In this document: piece by piece, positions 8,376 through 17,494 of the stretch
Layout of the letters: every line of letters begins with the position of its first letter
Position numbering within the stretch: position 1 is the stretch's first letter
Source of the DNA: Candidatus Dadabacteria bacterium
GTDB lineage: Bacteria > Desulfobacterota_D > UBA1144 > Nemesobacterales > JADFKM01
Length of the DNA stretch: 45,526 nucleotides
Reading direction: 5' to 3'
Assembly (NCBI GenBank): GCA_022564935.1
Contig: JADFKM010000008.1
Location: forward strand, 1 to 45,526
Notes under the pieces: generated by a model
The model's input: only the letters and a program-made list of their open reading frames with translations
The model's database searches: none
What the model was told of the DNA's origin: nothing
Made by a program: the position numbers and the translations under genes

Positions 8376-9347
8376 TTACAGCAGATTAAATATCCTGCCG
8401 ATGAAGAAGCAGTAAATTAATAAAAACAGCCCCCCTTCCCATTTCGTTATCTTTTTGTCCTGGGCTATAAAGACGTAAAGAACGGTGACCATAAGCATGA
8501 GCTGGAGCGAAAACCCAAGGATAGATGGGGGTACGACGACTGCGCCGAAAAGAGCCGGGATTCCCATTACGGCGAAGGAGTTAAATATGTTCGAGCCCAG
8601 CACGTTACCGATGGCGAGCTCCGACTTCCCTTTCCGGGCGGCCGTAACGCTCACTGAGAGCTCGGGAAGCGATGTGCCTAACGCCACAGCGCTGACGGCT
8701 ATTATCTCTTTGCCCACGTTTAAAATTTCTGAAATCCTCACCACCGACTCTACGGTATATTTGGCGCTTAAATAGATAAACCCCGCACTTAATGTCAGAA
8801 CTACTGGAATAGTCCACCCAAGCGCTCTCCTCTCGCCGCCCGCTCCGGCGCCTGTAACCGCTCTTTTTCCCTGCTCCCTCCCCACACTCACGGCGTAGAA
8901 CATGTAAAGAACGATCCCAACAATGCATAGGAGCGCCTCGCCAAACGAGAACCTGCCGTCCCAGATCATTAAGGCAAAGAGAAAAGAAGAGCCGGCGAAC
9001 AGGGGCAGATCGACGCTTATAAGGTCGTACTTCGTAGTAAGCTCCTTTCCTACCACGGCAGCAACGCCGATTATAAGGCATATGTTGGCAATGTTGGAGC
9101 CCACCACATTGCCGATCACGATCTCCGAGGAATCCTCAAGAACGGCTATTATGGATGAGACCAGCTCGGGAAGGGAGGTTCCGATCGCAATTATCGTCAC
9201 ACCCACGATAAACTGAGGAATGCCGAAGTAAACTCCAATACGCTCGGCAGACTCCGTAAAGTACTGGGAGGACTTGAGAAGGACAATGAGGCTGAAAATG
9301 AATACGGCTGTCCAGAACGGGGCGTTTGAAAAAAGGGAATCGGGCAT
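8376..9347 (-). CDS. Na+/Ca2+ exchanger family membrane protein (YrbG-like)
   Basis: 323 residues with about ten membrane helices. The two inverted alpha repeats of the CaCA superfamily are plain: GTSLPELVSSIIA with GNVVGSNIANICLI in the first half, and GTSLPELSVSVTAA with GNVLGSNIFNSFAV in the second. The acidic residues in the two GTSLPEL helices bind the cation. It should exchange Ca2+ (possibly other cations) for Na+ or K+ across the inner membrane. Length and both repeats are complete. It is not in an operon: the methyltransferase gene converges on it from the left. Confidence 0.9.
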   Translation of the reverse strand: MPDSLFSNAPFWTAVFIFSLIVLLKSSQYFTESAERIGVYFGIPQFIVGVTIIAIGTSLPELVSSIIAVLEDSSEIVIGNVVGSNIANICLIIGVAAVVGKELTTKYDLISVDLPLFAGSSFLFALMIWDGRFSFGEALLCIVGIVLYMFYAVSVGREQGKRAVTGAGAGGERRALGWTIPVVLTLSAGFIYLSAKYTVESVVRISEILNVGKEIIAVSAVALGTSLPELSVSVTAARKGKSELAIGNVLGSNIFNSFAVMGIPALFGAVVVPPSILGFSLQLMLMVTVLYVFIAQDKKITKWEGGLFLLIYCFFIGRIFNLL

Positions 9348-9581
9348 TATTTTAAGGGAGCGTCAACTCAGAAAACAGGGGCGTTTCCCCACACTCTTAA
9401 CCACCCAACTCATAATAACCCCTGGGCCGTATGTTGTAAAGATAACGAGGGGGGAGCCCGCTGCGGACAATCACAGCCTGAGTGCATACTACGTCGATTA
9501 GGCAGCACAGCCGATTACGCATAGGCTTTAAACCAATGCACTCATTTCACAGCGTGCCCTCAACCCCTCCCGGGCTCAACC

Positions 9582-10634
9582 TCACCCCCTGAAGTACGGG
9601 ATTATCTCCTTGGTCAGCACACGGTAGGTCTTTGCCCTGTCGGGGCTGAAATCCCTCAGTATAAAGTGATCCACACCCGCCTTAATGTACTGCTCGATCC
9701 TCTTTATCACCTGTGCCTTGGACCCCGCGATCACGAAGTCGAGAACAAGCTCCCTGCTGTAGTACTTCTGTCCCATCTCCCTAAACTTCTGAAGCATTCC
9801 GGCGTCGTTAGGCATGATCTTGGTGTACTTGAGTTCCTTGTACTTCTTTGCAATCTTTATGTCGTATCCTGCGTCCTCGAGGAGCTCGGGCCATATAAGG
9901 GCGTGTTTAACGGGCTCAAGCGTAGAGTAAGCCTCATCCTCATCCCTTCCCATAGAGAGGAATATGTATATCGTCCTCTCCAGTTTCCTTAAGCCCTTGG
10001 ACCTTTTTCCCATCCCCTCTCGTACCGCCTTGCTCTTCAGTTTAAACACCTCGGCGGGCATGGCGTTGGTAACCCATCCGTCACCGAGTTCTCCGGCCAG
10101 CCTCAGCGCCTTAGGGCCGGTGGCAGCTATGTATATGGGGATCCCGCTTTTTGTGAGCGGCGTTATGCGCAGCTCGGCCCGGGACATCTTAAAAATCTCC
10201 CCATCGAAGTCCACCGGCTCTCCGCTCCACAGCAGGCGCATAATCTTGACTGCTTCCTCTACGCGCTTTAGCGGCCTGTCCCACGCAATGCCGTAGGGGT
10301 CTAAGTTCATCTTCTCCCCATACCCGACGCACACAAATATCCTCCCGCCCCCGGAGATGTGATCGACGGTCGCAAGCCTGTGTGCGAAGATAGCAGGATG
10401 GTACCTGTGGGCGTCCCCTATTGTGCCAAGCCCTATGGAGCCGGTCTTAACTGAGGCCGCAGTGATTACGCTCCATACCTCGGGGGTAACTTTTTTGGCC
10501 ATAAAAATGACATGGTCCGGGAACCAAACCGTATCGAACCCCCCCCCTTCATACTTGCGGGTGTGGTCGATAAGGCTCCCGGTAGATTCTCCCGGTACCG
10601 GTCCTGCCATCCCAAACTTTATGGTCTTTGCCAT
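9582..10634 (-). CDS. LLM-class F420-dependent oxidoreductase (Mer/FGD-like)
   Basis: 350 residues. It is a luciferase-like TIM barrel closer to F420-dependent glucose-6-phosphate dehydrogenase and methylene-H4MPT reductase than to the shorter protein at 2611. Visible marks are IKFGMAGPVPGE at the start, DTVWFPDHVIFM, GLGTIGDAHRYHPA, VCVGYGEKMNLDPYG, PIYIAATGPKALRLAGELGDGW and the C-terminal GSKAQVIKRIEQYIKAGVDHFILRD. The cofactor is inferred to be F420 and the substrate is unknown. Upstream AGGGAGGAGTG before the ATG gives a good ribosome binding site. It is divergent from the DoxX gene. Confidence 0.85.
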   Translation of the reverse strand: MAKTIKFGMAGPVPGESTGSLIDHTRKYEGGGFDTVWFPDHVIFMAKKVTPEVWSVITAASVKTGSIGLGTIGDAHRYHPAIFAHRLATVDHISGGGRIFVCVGYGEKMNLDPYGIAWDRPLKRVEEAVKIMRLLWSGEPVDFDGEIFKMSRAELRITPLTKSGIPIYIAATGPKALRLAGELGDGWVTNAMPAEVFKLKSKAVREGMGKRSKGLRKLERTIYIFLSMGRDEDEAYSTLEPVKHALIWPELLEDAGYDIKIAKKYKELKYTKIMPNDAGMLQKFREMGQKYYSRELVLDFVIAGSKAQVIKRIEQYIKAGVDHFILRDFSPDRAKTYRVLTKEIIPYFRG

Positions 10635-10918
10635 TTCCCAACACTCCTCCCTAAGCTTAATTCCATTATATCATCAATAGGGGGTGAATGTGAAGACCAA
10701 AAAACGGATTCGGATATTTGAATCAAAAATATTGAACCGTGGATGTGGGTGGAAAAATTAATCCCTACCCCCGGTTACTAAATCACTGTTGCGCTGAAAC
10801 CAAATTTATTATAAAATTCTACTTTTGGGGTGGAGTGCTTAATTGCCTTCCTCGGGATATTCGAACGAGTTTACTTTTTCTTCAGTGGGTTAATTGCCAT
10901 ACTTACAAGGCCGGAGAG

Positions 10919-11347
10919 ATGGGTAAGTTTTTCGAAAACTTTGGAATGTTTTTCATCAGGGTCACTGCCTGTATAACCCTAATCACACTACACGGATGGG
11001 GAAAGCTGAAAAACCCCACCGGGTTCTCGGAAATCCTCAAATCTAAGGGCATAATATTCCCCGAACTGCTCAGCTATTTGTCTCTATCGGCCGAGACGGT
11101 TTTCCCGCTCTTAATAATATTCGGTTTCCTTACCAGGTTTTCAGCATTCATCACCTCACTCAACATGTTTGTAGCCACTTTCATCTTCCACATCATGATT
11201 AATTCGGACCCTGTAAAAGTGTGGGAAAAACCCTTTTTATACATGGTCGTATTTATGTTCATCACCATAACGGGTGGCGGAGATTTCACTCTCGACCATT
11301 TTCTCTCGGGGAAGAAAAAAAGATCGAGGTGGCGCTCTAAATTTTAA
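10919..11347 (+). CDS. DoxX-family membrane protein
   Basis: 142 residues from the ATG at 10919, which has GGAG six bases upstream. The longer frame from 10739 adds 60 residues (Cys-rich, no similarity, no ribosome binding site) and is rejected. Four helices are visible (about 5-25, 44-66, 73-95, 103-120). The motifs FFIRVTACITLITLHGWGKL and ETVFPLLIIFGFLTRFSAF match DoxX, a small quinone-related membrane family whose members act as thiosulfate oxidase subunits or in redox stress; here the role is unknown. A basic tail KKKRSRWRSKF follows. Confidence 0.8.
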   Translation: MGKFFENFGMFFIRVTACITLITLHGWGKLKNPTGFSEILKSKGIIFPELLSYLSLSAETVFPLLIIFGFLTRFSAFITSLNMFVATFIFHIMINSDPVKVWEKPFLYMVVFMFITITGGGDFTLDHFLSGKKKRSRWRSKF

Positions 11348-11590
11348 CCCTCCTCCCCTACTTCGCTCGAAAATTAGGGTTCCGCTTAAAGCCGGTCGTC
11401 GTTCATTACAGAGCCCTTCCGTGTAACGGACGTGGACGAGGTTTCAGCTCGTTGGCAAATAAGCAGCCCTCACCGTTAGTTAATATTTCAGTGGGAATCA
11501 TTACGCCCTGATGGGTGGGGGCGGAAGCAAACCGTAAGTAAAGCTTGAAGCGCAATCAGCGTTATTTCCGCGTTCGACAAAAACCCCGCT

Positions 11591-12280
11591 CTAGCTCCCT
11601 CGAACCTCGTTCTCAAACCTGCTCTTTAATCCCATTATCCGTCGTACATAAAGCGGTGGAGAAGACTCAATACCAGCACGTTTAACAATGGCTCTGTTGG
11701 GCCCGAAATTGTAGGCAACAAGGGCTCGTTCAACGCTGTTATACCTGCCCTGCAGCATCGCGAGGTAGCGGATTCCGACTCTGACATTTACATGCGGGTC
11801 ATAGAGCGACTTCGCTCCTCCAAAAGAAAAACCCATTTTGCCGGCCACATAATTACCCGTAGAGGGCAAAACCTGCATCAGGCCTATCGCGCCCCTTTTT
11901 GAGACAACGCCGGGTCGGAATGAGCTCTCAACTTTTATTACAGCGAGGACAAGCAGGGGATCCAGACCATGCTCCCGGCACTCACCAACAATTATCTTAG
12001 CGAGCCTCAGCGCCTGCTCCCCGGTTAATTTCCTGGAGTTTTTTAATATTAGGCTCGAGATTTCCTTCTCAGTATTTTCACGCTCTTTAGGAGTGACGCT
12101 CTTTTTAAAACTCAAGAACAAAGAGTTCATTAAACCTTTTTTTGCGCCGGGGGAGATTTCAAAATAAATCATAGTAGAGCAAATGAGCAAAACAACCAAC
12201 GCGCTAAAAATCACACAAAGCCTGGAAAAGGCAATTGCCCCGTTTAATTGATCTCGCATCCATGCATACATGCTTAACAT
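11591..12280 (-). CDS. Membrane-anchored lytic transglycosylase (SLT domain)
   Basis: 229 residues. Residues about 19-41 form one membrane helix, so the enzyme faces the periplasm. The SLT domain runs from about 88 to 225. The catalytic Glu is E118 in VIKVESSFRP, followed by SKRGAIGLMQVLPSTG and later ALVAYNFGPNRA, the usual motif set for cleaving peptidoglycan between MurNAc and GlcNAc. It probably acts in wall remodelling or in making room for envelope complexes. No operon partner is visible. The start is uncertain: ATGs lie at residues 1, 4 and 8, with only a weak AGGAT upstream. Confidence 0.85.
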   Translation of the reverse strand: MLSMYAWMRDQLNGAIAFSRLCVIFSALVVLLICSTMIYFEISPGAKKGLMNSLFLSFKKSVTPKERENTEKEISSLILKNSRKLTGEQALRLAKIIVGECREHGLDPLLVLAVIKVESSFRPGVVSKRGAIGLMQVLPSTGNYVAGKMGFSFGGAKSLYDPHVNVRVGIRYLAMLQGRYNSVERALVAYNFGPNRAIVKRAGIESSPPLYVRRIMGLKSRFENEVRGS

Positions 12281-12396
12281 ATCCTAGATAACAATGCCCC
12301 TGAGAATGATTACAGCAACGGCCGGTGACCCGCAATGCAAACATCGTCAAGTCAAGTTTTATGTATCTTGGTAATCAACCCCGGAACCGCCTCGAA

Positions 12397-12654
12397 TTAA
12401 ATGCCCTCGGTGGCCGCCTTCAAGTATGAAACATTATCCATCCATTCCTTATCGACGTCAGGGGGCTCCGCAGGGGATCTCATAGTTCCTTCCGGTACCT
12501 CCGAACTCAACAGAACATTACTGTTCCGCATCCAACCGTCTATAAAATCCAAATAGGTATCAAACACCCTGTAATTCACACTAATAATATCATCAATACA
12601 CCTGACCTGCTCACTATAAATTTTGCTTAAAAACTTTGCATCAAATACGGTCAT
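12397..12654 (-). CDS. Small protein of unknown function
   Basis: 85 residues, not recognised. It is acidic and probably helical in the first half (FDAKFLSKIYSEQVRCIDDI, RVFDTYLDFIDGWM), with a Pro/Glu-rich middle and no membrane segment. The first half is loosely like phasin or coiled-coil proteins, but too weakly to name. GGAG lies 11 bases before the ATG. It follows the 82-residue gene by 61 bases on the same strand, so the two may share the promoter at 13002-13030. Confidence 0.5.
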   Translation of the reverse strand: MTVFDAKFLSKIYSEQVRCIDDIISVNYRVFDTYLDFIDGWMRNSNVLLSSEVPEGTMRSPAEPPDVDKEWMDNVSYLKAATEGI

Positions 12655-12715
12655 GTTCTTAATATCTCCATTGAAGTCTTGGATTTACTTCCTACCCCAA
12701 TAAACCAGCCACTCT

Positions 12716-12964
12716 TTACATCACATCACGCTGAGAGTTTATATATAAACACAGACACCGTACTTCCTCGCTATCATTTGGGCTATCATCCGGGCTATCA
12801 TCTGATTCTCCCTCGGATACCCCGTTTATGCCCATACCTACCACATTTACATGCTGAACCGAGACGTCAACACCATCGAGGCACCCATCTCTAACCTCGC
12901 CACCATGCGGGTTAACTCGATCAAACAACTCCTTGACTCTGTAATTGTCAACTGTCCTGTTCAT
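12716..12964 (-). CDS. Small acidic protein of unknown function behind a strong promoter
   Basis: 82 residues, not recognised. The N-terminal half (MNRTVDNYRVKELFDRVNPH) could form a helix, the middle is glycine/valine-rich, and residues about 52-67 are an acidic Ser/Asp/Pro tract (ESDDSPDDSPNDSEE) made by a 12-base tandem repeat. Two Cys near the end (CLC). No signal peptide or membrane helix. The support for its being real is its promoter: TTGACA-17-TATATT 40 bases upstream, plus GGAG before the ATG. A palindrome just upstream of the promoter suggests control by a DNA-binding protein. It is probably cotranscribed with the 85-residue gene. Confidence 0.55.
   Translation of the reverse strand: MNRTVDNYRVKELFDRVNPHGGEVRDGCLDGVDVSVQHVNVVGMGINGVSEGESDDSPDDSPNDSEEVRCLCLYINSQRDVM
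12770..12805. repeat. 12-base tandem repeat, three copies
   Basis: GCTATCATTTGG, GCTATCATCCGG and GCTATCATCTGA follow each other without gaps. Inside the 82-residue gene they encode the Ser-Asp-rich run on the minus strand, in frame, so copy-number changes would lengthen or shorten the tract without breaking the gene. Confidence 0.8.
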
Positions 12965-13001
12965 TGTTGGCTCTCACTCCGTTACTTCGGTCTACATAAA
13001 T

Positions 13002-13030
13002 AATATAAAGGCTTAAGAGACCCGTGTCAA
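13002..13030 (-). promoter_or_regulatory. Sigma70-type promoter for the two small genes
   Basis: On the minus strand the -35 is TTGACA (13025-13030, six of six), the spacer is 17 bases, and the -10 is TATATT (13002-13007, five of six). Expected transcription start is about 12995, giving a leader of some 30 bases with GGAG before ATG 12964. It is one of the two best promoters in the window. Confidence 0.75.
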
Positions 13031-13037
13031 GGAGTTT

Positions 13038-13053
13038 GTACGCATGTGCGTAC
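13038..13053. promoter_or_regulatory. Palindrome upstream of the promoter, candidate operator
   Basis: GTACGCA-TG-TGCGTAC is a perfect seven-base inverted repeat with a two-base centre. It ends seven bases above the -35, about -50 from the expected start. This is a usual place for an activator dimer, though a repressor could also bind. The regulator is not identifiable from this window. Confidence 0.55.
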
Positions 13054-13272
13054 GCCTATATTTTGCTCTAAGCACGTGTTTGTAGATGGAAAAACTTAAC
13101 CCTGTCAGTGTGATATATTGCATAAGCGCACAACATTTGAGCCCAGCAAGGATGAAAGATACTCCTTTCATGCCACATTCAATACCATCAAATTATCCCA
13201 TTAGAACGCAGGCAGAGGAGCCCAAAAGTTTTTTAGTGACTTACTCGCGACATAACACCCGCCCCCTCGGTA

Positions 13273-15507
13273 TCAGACTTTTTTTAGACCGACGAAGGTT
13301 TCCATTATAGTCTTTACTCCCATTCCAGGAAACATTATCACCACTTTTCTCCCGTCCCTGTCGCCTTCAACGTTCCGTACAATACCCTGTCCGAAGGCCT
13401 GATGCTCTACCCTTTCGCCAACTACGTAGAGGCCGCCTCCTCCGTTTAGCGAAACCCCTTTGGGGCTGTGTTTACCATTAGCTCCCCTCATGCCGACTCC
13501 GTTTCGGTTAACGGCAGGAAGTGTCCATTTCCGTTTTAAGCTCCCTTCCCGACCTCTACCCCCTTTGGAGCTTGAGCTCTCGGGGCTCGGTACATTGTAG
13601 CTCTCCCATACCAGCAGCTCTTTTGGTATCTCTGCTACAAACCTTGAGGGAGTAGACCTTTTTTCCTCACCGTAAAACCTTCTGCTCGACGTGCTAGTGA
13701 GAAAAATCTTCTCCTTGGCTCTTGTAAGACCAACATAGAAAAGCCGTCTCTCTTCTTCAAGCTGCTTCGGGTTTTCGCGGGATTTGATATGAGGAAACAG
13801 GTTCTCCTCCATACCCGCAATGAAGACCACCGGAAATTCGAGCCCCTTGGCACAGTGCATCGTCATCAGGGCAACGGTGCCTTTTTTTTCGTCCAGATTG
13901 TCCACATCACTGGTAAGGATTACGCTTTCAAGAAAGTCCTGTACTGAGCCTGAGCCGCGGTTATCTGAAAATTCAGCCGCCTCATTGAGCATTTCTCCCA
14001 CATTTCTTAATCTCTCCTCATCTCCCTTCAGCGTCTCCAGGTAACCCGTCTTCTCCAAGACTCTACGGAGGACATCACCGACCGAGTGGGCGCTAGAATA
14101 TTCAATAAACCCCTCGAGCAGAGCCTTGAAATTCTTCAATCCATTAACCGCTTTCTTCGACACTATGCCTTCATCTACCGCAATATCCATCGCCTTAAAC
14201 ACCGAGACAACTCTGCTGCGTGCAATATCTTCCAGGGACTGGACCGTAGCCTTTCCCAATCCCCGCGAGGGTACGTTTATGATGCGCTTCAGGCTAATAT
14301 CATCTAAGGGATTAGCGATCACTTTCAAATAGGCGAGCACATTTTTTATCTCCGCCCTCGAGTAGAACCCCACGGCGCCTACTATAGTATAAGGCACACC
14401 GCTGCGAAGAAGCTCTTCTTCAATCATGCGGGACTGGTTATTTGTCCTGTAAAACACGGCAAAATCCCCGTAGGACAGCCCCCCTTTGGAAATCTCACAG
14501 CGAATTTGTTCGCAAATATAATGGGCTTCATCCCTTTCGTCGCTCGCTTCATAATATTTAAGCTTCTGCCCTCCGGGGTTCTCGGTCCACAGCCTCTTCT
14601 CATGCTTGTGAGCGTTTTTGGATATAAGAGCGTTGGAGGCATCCAGGATGATCTTCGTAGACCTGTAGTTCTGCTCAAGTTTAACCACTCGTGCGTTTTC
14701 AAAATCCCTGGGGAAATTCAGAATGTTGGAAATGTCGGCTCCCCTCCAACCATAGATAGACTGATTGTCGTCCCCAACGGCAAATACATTCGCTCGCTCT
14801 CCGGTGAGCAATTTTATGAAATTGTATTGGAGTTTGTTTGTATCCTGGTACTCGTCTATCAAAATGAAGTGGAATTTATTCCGGTACACCTCCCGCACAT
14901 CTTCCCTGCCCTCAAACAGCCTCAGCACATATGCGATAAGGTCACCGAAGTCAAGGGCGTTCACCCTCCGCAGCTCAGACTGATAAAGATCAAAAACCCT
15001 GGCCACACGCCCCTGATATATGCTCGGAGCCTCATCCCCGGGGTGGATGGCCATGTTCTTCGCCCTGTCGATCTGTGAGCGCACAAACTTCGGCTCCATT
15101 ACCTTTTCGTTATAACCCAAACTCTTTATACACTCTTTTATCAACTTTATCTGGTCACCTTCGTCATAAATAACGAAATCCCTTCTGAAGCCCTCAAGTT
15201 TATCGATCTCCCGTTTTAATATTCTCAAGCAGATGGAATGAAATGTGCCTATCCAGAGCTTCCTCGATGTGCCCGGTACAAGCCCCTCCACTCTTTCTTT
15301 CATCTCTCCAGCCGCCTTGTTCGTAAAAGTAACGGCCAAAATATTGGAAGGACTCACATCCCGGTCGTTAACCAGGTGTGCTATTCTATTGGTTATGATC
15401 CGCGTCTTGCCGCTGCCCGCTCCGGCTAGAACAAGCACCGGCCCATCGAGATGCAAGACTGCTTGTTTTTGAGAGGGGTTCAGACCCTCCAAAACACTTT
15501 TCGTCAT
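13273..15507 (-). CDS. pcrA: ATP-dependent DNA helicase UvrD/PcrA
   Basis: 744 residues, close to the usual PcrA/UvrD length. It is a superfamily 1A 3'-5' helicase for nucleotide excision and mismatch repair and for clearing RecA or stalled forks. All motifs are present: Q motif LNPSQKQAV, Walker A GAGSGKT (29-35), LAVTFTNKAAGEMKER, the LIDEYQDTN box, GDDNQSIYGWRGAD, LEQNYRS, and VALMTMHCAKGLEFPVVFI followed by LFYVGLTRAKE. The C-terminus (GERVEHQAFGQGIVRNVEGD) is the Tudor-like domain typical of PcrA-type proteins that contacts RNA polymerase. It is a single gene with an ATG start. The choice between the names pcrA and uvrD is a matter of convention. Confidence 0.95.
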   Translation of the reverse strand: MTKSVLEGLNPSQKQAVLHLDGPVLVLAGAGSGKTRIITNRIAHLVNDRDVSPSNILAVTFTNKAAGEMKERVEGLVPGTSRKLWIGTFHSICLRILKREIDKLEGFRRDFVIYDEGDQIKLIKECIKSLGYNEKVMEPKFVRSQIDRAKNMAIHPGDEAPSIYQGRVARVFDLYQSELRRVNALDFGDLIAYVLRLFEGREDVREVYRNKFHFILIDEYQDTNKLQYNFIKLLTGERANVFAVGDDNQSIYGWRGADISNILNFPRDFENARVVKLEQNYRSTKIILDASNALISKNAHKHEKRLWTENPGGQKLKYYEASDERDEAHYICEQIRCEISKGGLSYGDFAVFYRTNNQSRMIEEELLRSGVPYTIVGAVGFYSRAEIKNVLAYLKVIANPLDDISLKRIINVPSRGLGKATVQSLEDIARSRVVSVFKAMDIAVDEGIVSKKAVNGLKNFKALLEGFIEYSSAHSVGDVLRRVLEKTGYLETLKGDEERLRNVGEMLNEAAEFSDNRGSGSVQDFLESVILTSDVDNLDEKKGTVALMTMHCAKGLEFPVVFIAGMEENLFPHIKSRENPKQLEEERRLFYVGLTRAKEKIFLTSTSSRRFYGEEKRSTPSRFVAEIPKELLVWESYNVPSPESSSSKGGRGREGSLKRKWTLPAVNRNGVGMRGANGKHSPKGVSLNGGGGLYVVGERVEHQAFGQGIVRNVEGDRDGRKVVIMFPGMGVKTIMETFVGLKKV

Positions 15508-15734
15508 TATTTATTATCCAGAAGCAAGTAATGAAATGATAGCATATATTGTACACAAATCCAACCCTACATACAATATAGAGTATAGATGCCCTAAATA
15601 TAACTAACCCGCACTTAGAGAATCAGCTTATTAGCCCTGATTCCCAGATATCGGAGTTAAGCTATACAGAGCCCTTACGGGAAAAAGATTAAATCACAAA
15701 GATGAGGCAATTTTAAACTAGGGCAAAAAGCGGT

Positions 15735-17318
15735 TTAATCGTTGACCAGCGGTCCTTTTTCAAAACCTATGACCTTTACCCTGTAGCGTAACCCGAGAAT
15801 TCTGCTCTCGGAGGGAAACACTGCAAAATAAGGTACGATTTCATCCGGTAAGATGCCGAAATTGAGCCCGGCAAGCTTCTCGGTATTTCTGAAATCTATG
15901 TCTCCGTTCTTCCTATTAAGCCTTTTATCAATTTCTTCTAGGGTGAAACTTTTTATCTCATCCGCGGTGAATGTGTTCCCCGCATAAGCCACTTGGGCAT
16001 ATAACATTTCTTCACCGCTCATGAACTCGCTCTCGATTTCCAGATAATTAATTATATAGTCGGATTTATTTGTTATATGTCCGCTAACAACGAAGATATA
16101 ACCGTTTCTAGTGCTCAGCCACTTACTCGATTCTTCGGTTACCAGCATGCTAAGCTTTTGATCATTGCCCTCCCCCGAGGGAAGAAACCCGCTGAGAATC
16201 CTAATGAGACCATCGGCCTTGCTCTTATCAATTATGCCCATGTTGGAGGCAATGATAACGCCCGCGCTTAAAGTGCCTCCTACAATCAATAAAGCAAAGA
16301 ATAAACCCACTATTGTTTTCAGCCCGCTGCTATCGGCCCGCTTCATGTGAAGCGTCGGGGGAATCCTTTTCTTTGGAAAATTAGAACGGCGCTCTACGTA
16401 GGTCTGCTCACTGTAACTCGAATCATATTGGACGGCAGGCGGCTGCCCTCTTCCTGTATTCCGAGAGTCCCGCTCGAAAACTTCATCACCGGAGCCCCGC
16501 TGCTGGGAAACACCCGTTTCAGGCACATCTAAAATAATAGGTTCTTCTTCATCATCGTCGTCGGAATAAACAGTCTCTTCCGGGGAAGCAGGGGTGTCGT
16601 CATCGCTCCGCGTTTCTGTGTGGCCGCGTTCGCCCTCTCCGGTAAATGCCGGGGACTCGTCTTGATCTTCATGCAGATACTGTCGTGCGGAGCCCGTATC
16701 TTCAACCTCGCTAATCTCACCATCCACATCCAAATTTTCCCAGTCAAACTCCCCGCCGCCCGACTCCTCCTTATCCCCTTCCGGTTTCTCGATCCTGGCA
16801 GGCAGTGTGGATCTCACTACGGGAGGTTTTGCCTGTCTAACTAGCTCTTTGTCGGTCACGCCTTCCCACTGGCCTTCGGACTGTTCCGCCAACGGTTCGG
16901 CGCCCTCCAAGCTTCTAAGGTCATCATCTATCGGTATTCCCTCGCTGGCCCTTATATCCTGGTCTCCGCCTATGCCCAAACCACTTTTTTCGACAACAGT
17001 TCTTTTTTCTCCCTCGGAATAAACTGCCGTAATCTCCTTTTGATCAGCTTGTGGGAAGGAGCTTTCGCCTGAGATAACCTCAACATTAGGATCCGGAACC
17101 GTTCGCCTTTTTTCTTCTGTGTGTTCCGGAGAGGATTTGCTTCGAGGTCTCTGCTCAGCGGCGGGACGCGGCGGGGGTTGGGACACAGAAGCGCCCTCGG
17201 GCTTAAATAGCTTAAATACGTGCCCACATTTAGAGCACCGTACTTTGCTGCCCTGAGGTTTTATTCTATCTTCGTTTAATCTGAATTCGGCGCTGCACTT
17301 ATTACATTTTACAATCAT
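15735..17318 (-). CDS. MJ0042 zinc-ribbon and DUF3426 membrane protein
   Basis: 527 residues. The N-terminus is an MJ0042-type zinc ribbon with C5-x2-C8 and C28-x2-C31 (IVKCNKCSAEFRL, VRCSKCGHVFKLF). About 290 residues of acidic, Pro/Ser-rich linker follow, then one membrane helix at about 337-360 (IVGLFFALLIVGGTLSAGVI). The rest, about 365-520, is a periplasmic DUF3426 domain with beta strands (YIFVVSGHITNKSDYIINYLEIES). This layout is common in delta- and betaproteobacteria; the function is not established. The ribbon should face the cytoplasm. It has no operon partner; the neighbours are pcrA and a DUF1566 lipoprotein. Confidence 0.85.
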   Translation of the reverse strand: MIVKCNKCSAEFRLNEDRIKPQGSKVRCSKCGHVFKLFKPEGASVSQPPPRPAAEQRPRSKSSPEHTEEKRRTVPDPNVEVISGESSFPQADQKEITAVYSEGEKRTVVEKSGLGIGGDQDIRASEGIPIDDDLRSLEGAEPLAEQSEGQWEGVTDKELVRQAKPPVVRSTLPARIEKPEGDKEESGGGEFDWENLDVDGEISEVEDTGSARQYLHEDQDESPAFTGEGERGHTETRSDDDTPASPEETVYSDDDDEEEPIILDVPETGVSQQRGSGDEVFERDSRNTGRGQPPAVQYDSSYSEQTYVERRSNFPKKRIPPTLHMKRADSSGLKTIVGLFFALLIVGGTLSAGVIIASNMGIIDKSKADGLIRILSGFLPSGEGNDQKLSMLVTEESSKWLSTRNGYIFVVSGHITNKSDYIINYLEIESEFMSGEEMLYAQVAYAGNTFTADEIKSFTLEEIDKRLNRKNGDIDFRNTEKLAGLNFGILPDEIVPYFAVFPSESRILGLRYRVKVIGFEKGPLVND

Positions 17319-17494
17319 TTCTAATTACTACCGTCCAAAAAATACACATCAAAATCTTTATAAAATAGACTATATATTTTTACCCCCAAACACCGCCCAT
17401 CCAACTAAATTATAGTATCAAATTTAGAATAATAGGTGATTATACGAAACAACCGTATCATAATATTATACCAAATAATTCTTATGAGCTTAAA

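Noticed and set aside
10739-10918. A 60-codon extension of the DoxX gene toward 10739
   Set aside because: No ribosome binding site, Cys-rich unlike the family, while ATG 10919 has GGAG at good spacing.
13086-13310. A 74-codon plus-strand frame between the palindrome and pcrA
   Set aside because: Overlaps the end of pcrA on the other strand, no ribosome binding site, no similarity.
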